Positions 14,039-15,492 of a stretch of 15,492 nt of DNA are shown one piece after another. The stretch is from JADJNW01 sp033761835 (lineage in GTDB: Bacteria; Bacteroidota; Bacteroidia; Chitinophagales; Saprospiraceae). Each line of letters begins with the position of its first letter. The stretch's first letter is position 1. Where the stretch lies: contig JANRME010000170.1 of the NCBI GenBank assembly GCA_033761835.1, positions 1 to 15,492 of the forward strand, in the 5' to 3' direction. The translations under genes and the position numbers were made by a program. The notes beneath the pieces were generated by a model. That model ran no database searches. It was not told the DNA's origin and saw nothing but the letters and a program-made list of their open reading frames with translations.

Positions 14039-14632
14039 ATGAAGAACATTACTTTGACTATCAGTTATTTAGTATTCTTTTTTATCCAATGTACCGCTCA
14101 AGAAAATATTATATTCCGAACTCAAAATGAGCATCCTGATGAATTGGCGACGATTAAAATACTTGAAAAACTTTTAGCGAATTATGATCTCAGTAAATGG
14201 ATTTTTACGAAGGAAGTGCTTATTGATAAAGATGCCATACCACATAGCCACCCGATTTTGACACTTCATACGAGGTATCTTGGAGATAAAAACGGTGAAC
14301 TTCATTTGCTTTCTACTTTTATTCACGAGCAGATTCACTGGCATTTGGTTGCAAAAGAAACCGATACAAACGCCGCTATTGAAGCATTGCGTAAAAAATA
14401 TAAAAATGTGCCAATACGCGGCAGCGAAGGCGCAAGAAATGAGTATTCTACTTACTTGCATTTGATTGTTTGTTCCTTGGAATACAGCGGCATGGAGGAA
14501 TTGGCGAATAAAGCAATCGCTCAGGAAGTAATGGAAAGCAAAACTTATTATACCTGGGTTTATAAGACTATCATAAAAGATAAAAAACACCTTCAAAAAT
14601 TAATAAAAAAACATCATTTGGAAATAAAATAA
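14039..14632 (+). CDS. Small exported HExxH protein, putative zinc metallopeptidase
   Basis: This 197-residue protein begins with an export signal (MKNITLTISYLVFFFIQCTA, cleavage near residue 20). A Cys at 18 could mark a lipoprotein, but the residues before it (FIQ) do not fit a normal lipobox. The key feature is LLSTFIHEQIHWHL, where His96-Glu97-x-x-His100 is the zincin zinc-binding and catalytic motif. The third ligand may be Glu135 or Glu148 (in GARNEYSTYLHLIVCSLE) or His141. I do not recognise a named peptidase family. The C-terminus is very Lys-rich (KDKKHLQKLIKKHH). ATG 14039 is preferred over TTG 13994. It faces the Nudix-like gene tail to tail with 8 bases between, and follows the AraC regulator, which might control it. 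Confidence 0.75.
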   Translation: MKNITLTISYLVFFFIQCTAQENIIFRTQNEHPDELATIKILEKLLANYDLSKWIFTKEVLIDKDAIPHSHPILTLHTRYLGDKNGELHLLSTFIHEQIHWHLVAKETDTNAAIEALRKKYKNVPIRGSEGARNEYSTYLHLIVCSLEYSGMEELANKAIAQEVMESKTYYTWVYKTIIKDKKHLQKLIKKHHLEIK

Positions 14633-14640
14633 GGGACAGT

Positions 14641-15054
14641 TTACAAATCCTTCACCGAATTGCGATCCACCAGAATCTCTTTTAATTCCTTGAGGAATTT
14701 ATACTGGTGGGGGAGTACTTTTTTCACGGCTTCTTTTACGGCTACAAAAGTGCCTTTGTCCATTGTTTTGAGTTGCTCTTTAAGTTGCATCGCATCTTCG
14801 TAAAGCATTGCTTTCAAAGAAGGAATATCGTGCCAATCGCCTTCTACGGCATACGCCTCTTCGGTCGCGCCGTTTTCTTGTTGCACCGGGTCGAGTTCGA
14901 TCATACGATCTTGCGAAAGCTGATTGTTCAACTCGCCTTCAGGGATACTCCAATTCTCTTCATTTTCAGCGTTGTTCATTAAAAAAACTTCCAAGCCACG
15001 CTCCCGAAAGCGGTAAATAATCAAACTAATTTTTTTAGAAAGCATTGGTAACAT
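14641..15054 (-). CDS. Nudix-like protein lacking the Nudix box
   Basis: This 137-residue cytoplasmic protein starts like a Nudix hydrolase. KKISLIIYRFRERGLEVFLMNN (about 7-28) followed by NWSIPEGEL (34-42) matches the 'aGillyR...levLLvh...WsiPKGe' beginning of that fold. The catalytic Nudix box (G-x5-E-x7-R-E-U-x-E-E-x-G), which should follow at once, is missing. A polar linker and EEAYAVEGDWHDIPSLKAM replace it, followed by long helices to the end. If the fold is right, it is unlikely to hydrolyse nucleotides and may bind a ligand or protein. Start choice is between Met at 15054 and Met at 15045 (MLSKKISLII). The frame extends to a TTG at 15123, but that TTG is inside a promoter box. Confidence 0.65.
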   Translation of the reverse strand: MLPMLSKKISLIIYRFRERGLEVFLMNNAENEENWSIPEGELNNQLSQDRMIELDPVQQENGATEEAYAVEGDWHDIPSLKAMLYEDAMQLKEQLKTMDKGTFVAVKEAVKKVLPHQYKFLKELKEILVDRNSVKDL

Positions 15055-15120
15055 CTCCGTCGCTTTTTTGTATCCGAAGTGAAACAGTTTGTCCTTGAAA
15101 AGGTTCAGGACATTAGGCGA

Positions 15121-15128
15121 CAAAGATA
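15121..15128 (-). promoter_or_regulatory. -7 box of the Nudix-like gene
   Basis: On the minus strand this reads TATCTTTG, an exact TAnnTTTG match. It lies 17 bases past the stop codon of the preceding gene and about 66 bases before ATG 15054. No good -33 TTG is visible. Confidence 0.5.
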
Positions 15129-15145
15129 AGGCCGATTACTTGGTT

Positions 15146-15492
15146 TTACATCATGGTCGTCTTGCGTTTTTTCTTCGGCGCAGGACTTTCTTCTTTTTTA
15201 GGCTCGTCCGATCGAGGCTCAATGCCTTTTTTCTCATCAGGATTGCGGAAAAATTCATCACCTTCTCTGTAATGAAATTCATACCCATCAAAGCTTTGCA
15301 TGAGTTGTTCCATCATTTTTTGAAGGCCTTGTGAAAAATCTTCGTTGAAAAATTCATGCGGAAACTCGCCAGGTCCAAAGCCTCGGAATTCTTTCATAAA
15401 GAAAGTATCCATTTTAAAATCGCCATCTTTGAGATTGTCCCAGTGGAATTTATACATATAAGAAGAATCGAATGGGAAATCATCGCTATCAA
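15146..15492 (-). CDS. C-terminal part of an unrecognised acidic protein (N-terminus off window)
   Basis: The frame is open to the right edge and gives 114 residues before a TAA stop at 15146. Codons upstream of the first internal Met (15457) read DSDDFPFDSSY and look coding, so the gene probably starts outside the window. The visible part is rich in Phe, Glu and Asp (for example MKEFRGFGPGEFPHEFF). It has a possible amphipathic helix (FSQGLQKMMEQLMQSF) and a lysine-rich, proline-containing tail ending KKKRKTTMM. No family is recognised. It lies just upstream of the Nudix-like gene on the same strand, 91 bases from its start. Confidence 0.6.
   Translation of the reverse strand, partial: DSDDFPFDSSYMYKFHWDNLKDGDFKMDTFFMKEFRGFGPGEFPHEFFNEDFSQGLQKMMEQLMQSFDGYEFHYREGDEFFRNPDEKKGIEPRSDEPKKEESPAPKKKRKTTMM

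Noticed and set aside
15055..15123. TTG start for the Nudix-like protein at 15123
   Set aside because: The TTG is inside an exact TATCTTTG box, and the extension adds residues with no counterpart in Nudix proteins.
1..15492. Defence system, CRISPR, prophage or insertion sequence
   Set aside because: I checked both strands for direct-repeat arrays, transposase or integrase motifs and defence-type domains and saw none. The ABC, AraC and peptidase genes do not form a known defence cluster.

Overview
The window looks like the chromosome of a member of the Bacteroidota, most likely the Saprospiria (Lewinella/Haliscomenobacter-like). The evidence is a PorP/SprF-type outer-membrane protein of the type IX secretion system (T9SS), a small DUF2795 protein of the kind found in this phylum, a secreted protein made of cohesin-like repeats, and repeated upstream occurrences of the Bacteroidota -7 promoter box TAnnTTTG. 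I see no tRNA, rRNA, CRISPR array, insertion sequence or phage module.

Left part, minus strand (1-4931). A MacB/FtsX-type ABC permease (4931-3675) is followed by a perfect 14-bp inverted repeat. Next comes the PorP/SprF protein (3280-2336), then a large open frame that starts at 2243 and leaves the window at base 1 without a stop. That frame encodes a signal peptide and five tandem cohesin-like repeats of about 135-145 residues, each with a cysteine pair 75-81 residues apart. A PorP-like protein next to a big repetitive secreted protein suggests a cell-surface or T9SS-exported product, but its C-terminus lies outside the window.

Middle, plus strand (5295-9767). queA (tRNA queuosine biosynthesis) diverges from the permease and is followed by a long hairpin. 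A secreted transglutaminase-like protein with an intact Cys-His-Asp triad comes next. The small DUF2795 gene has its own well-formed promoter (TTTG-N19-TAcaTTTG) and a strong terminator. After it is a 503-residue helical protein that I cannot assign.

Right part, plus strand (9813-14632). cmk (cytidylate kinase) overlaps by 4 bases a membrane-anchored protein resembling only the N-terminal half of DUF885 proteins, followed by a complete ABC exporter half-transporter; these probably form an operon. Then come an AraC-family regulator and a small secreted HExxH protein (putative zincin), both visibly more A+T-rich. On the minus strand at the right edge are a protein with a Nudix-like N-terminus but no Nudix box (15054-14641) and the C-terminal end of an acidic protein that enters from outside.

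Several reading frames here can be extended upstream to a TTG that lies in or beside the TTTG of a -7 box. I therefore moved the starts of porP, cmk and the Nudix-like gene downstream of those boxes. Most of the window is ordinary housekeeping and envelope gene content. The least explained parts are the cysteine-paired cohesin repeat protein, the half-length DUF885-like protein, the boxless Nudix-like protein, and the 503-residue and HExxH proteins.
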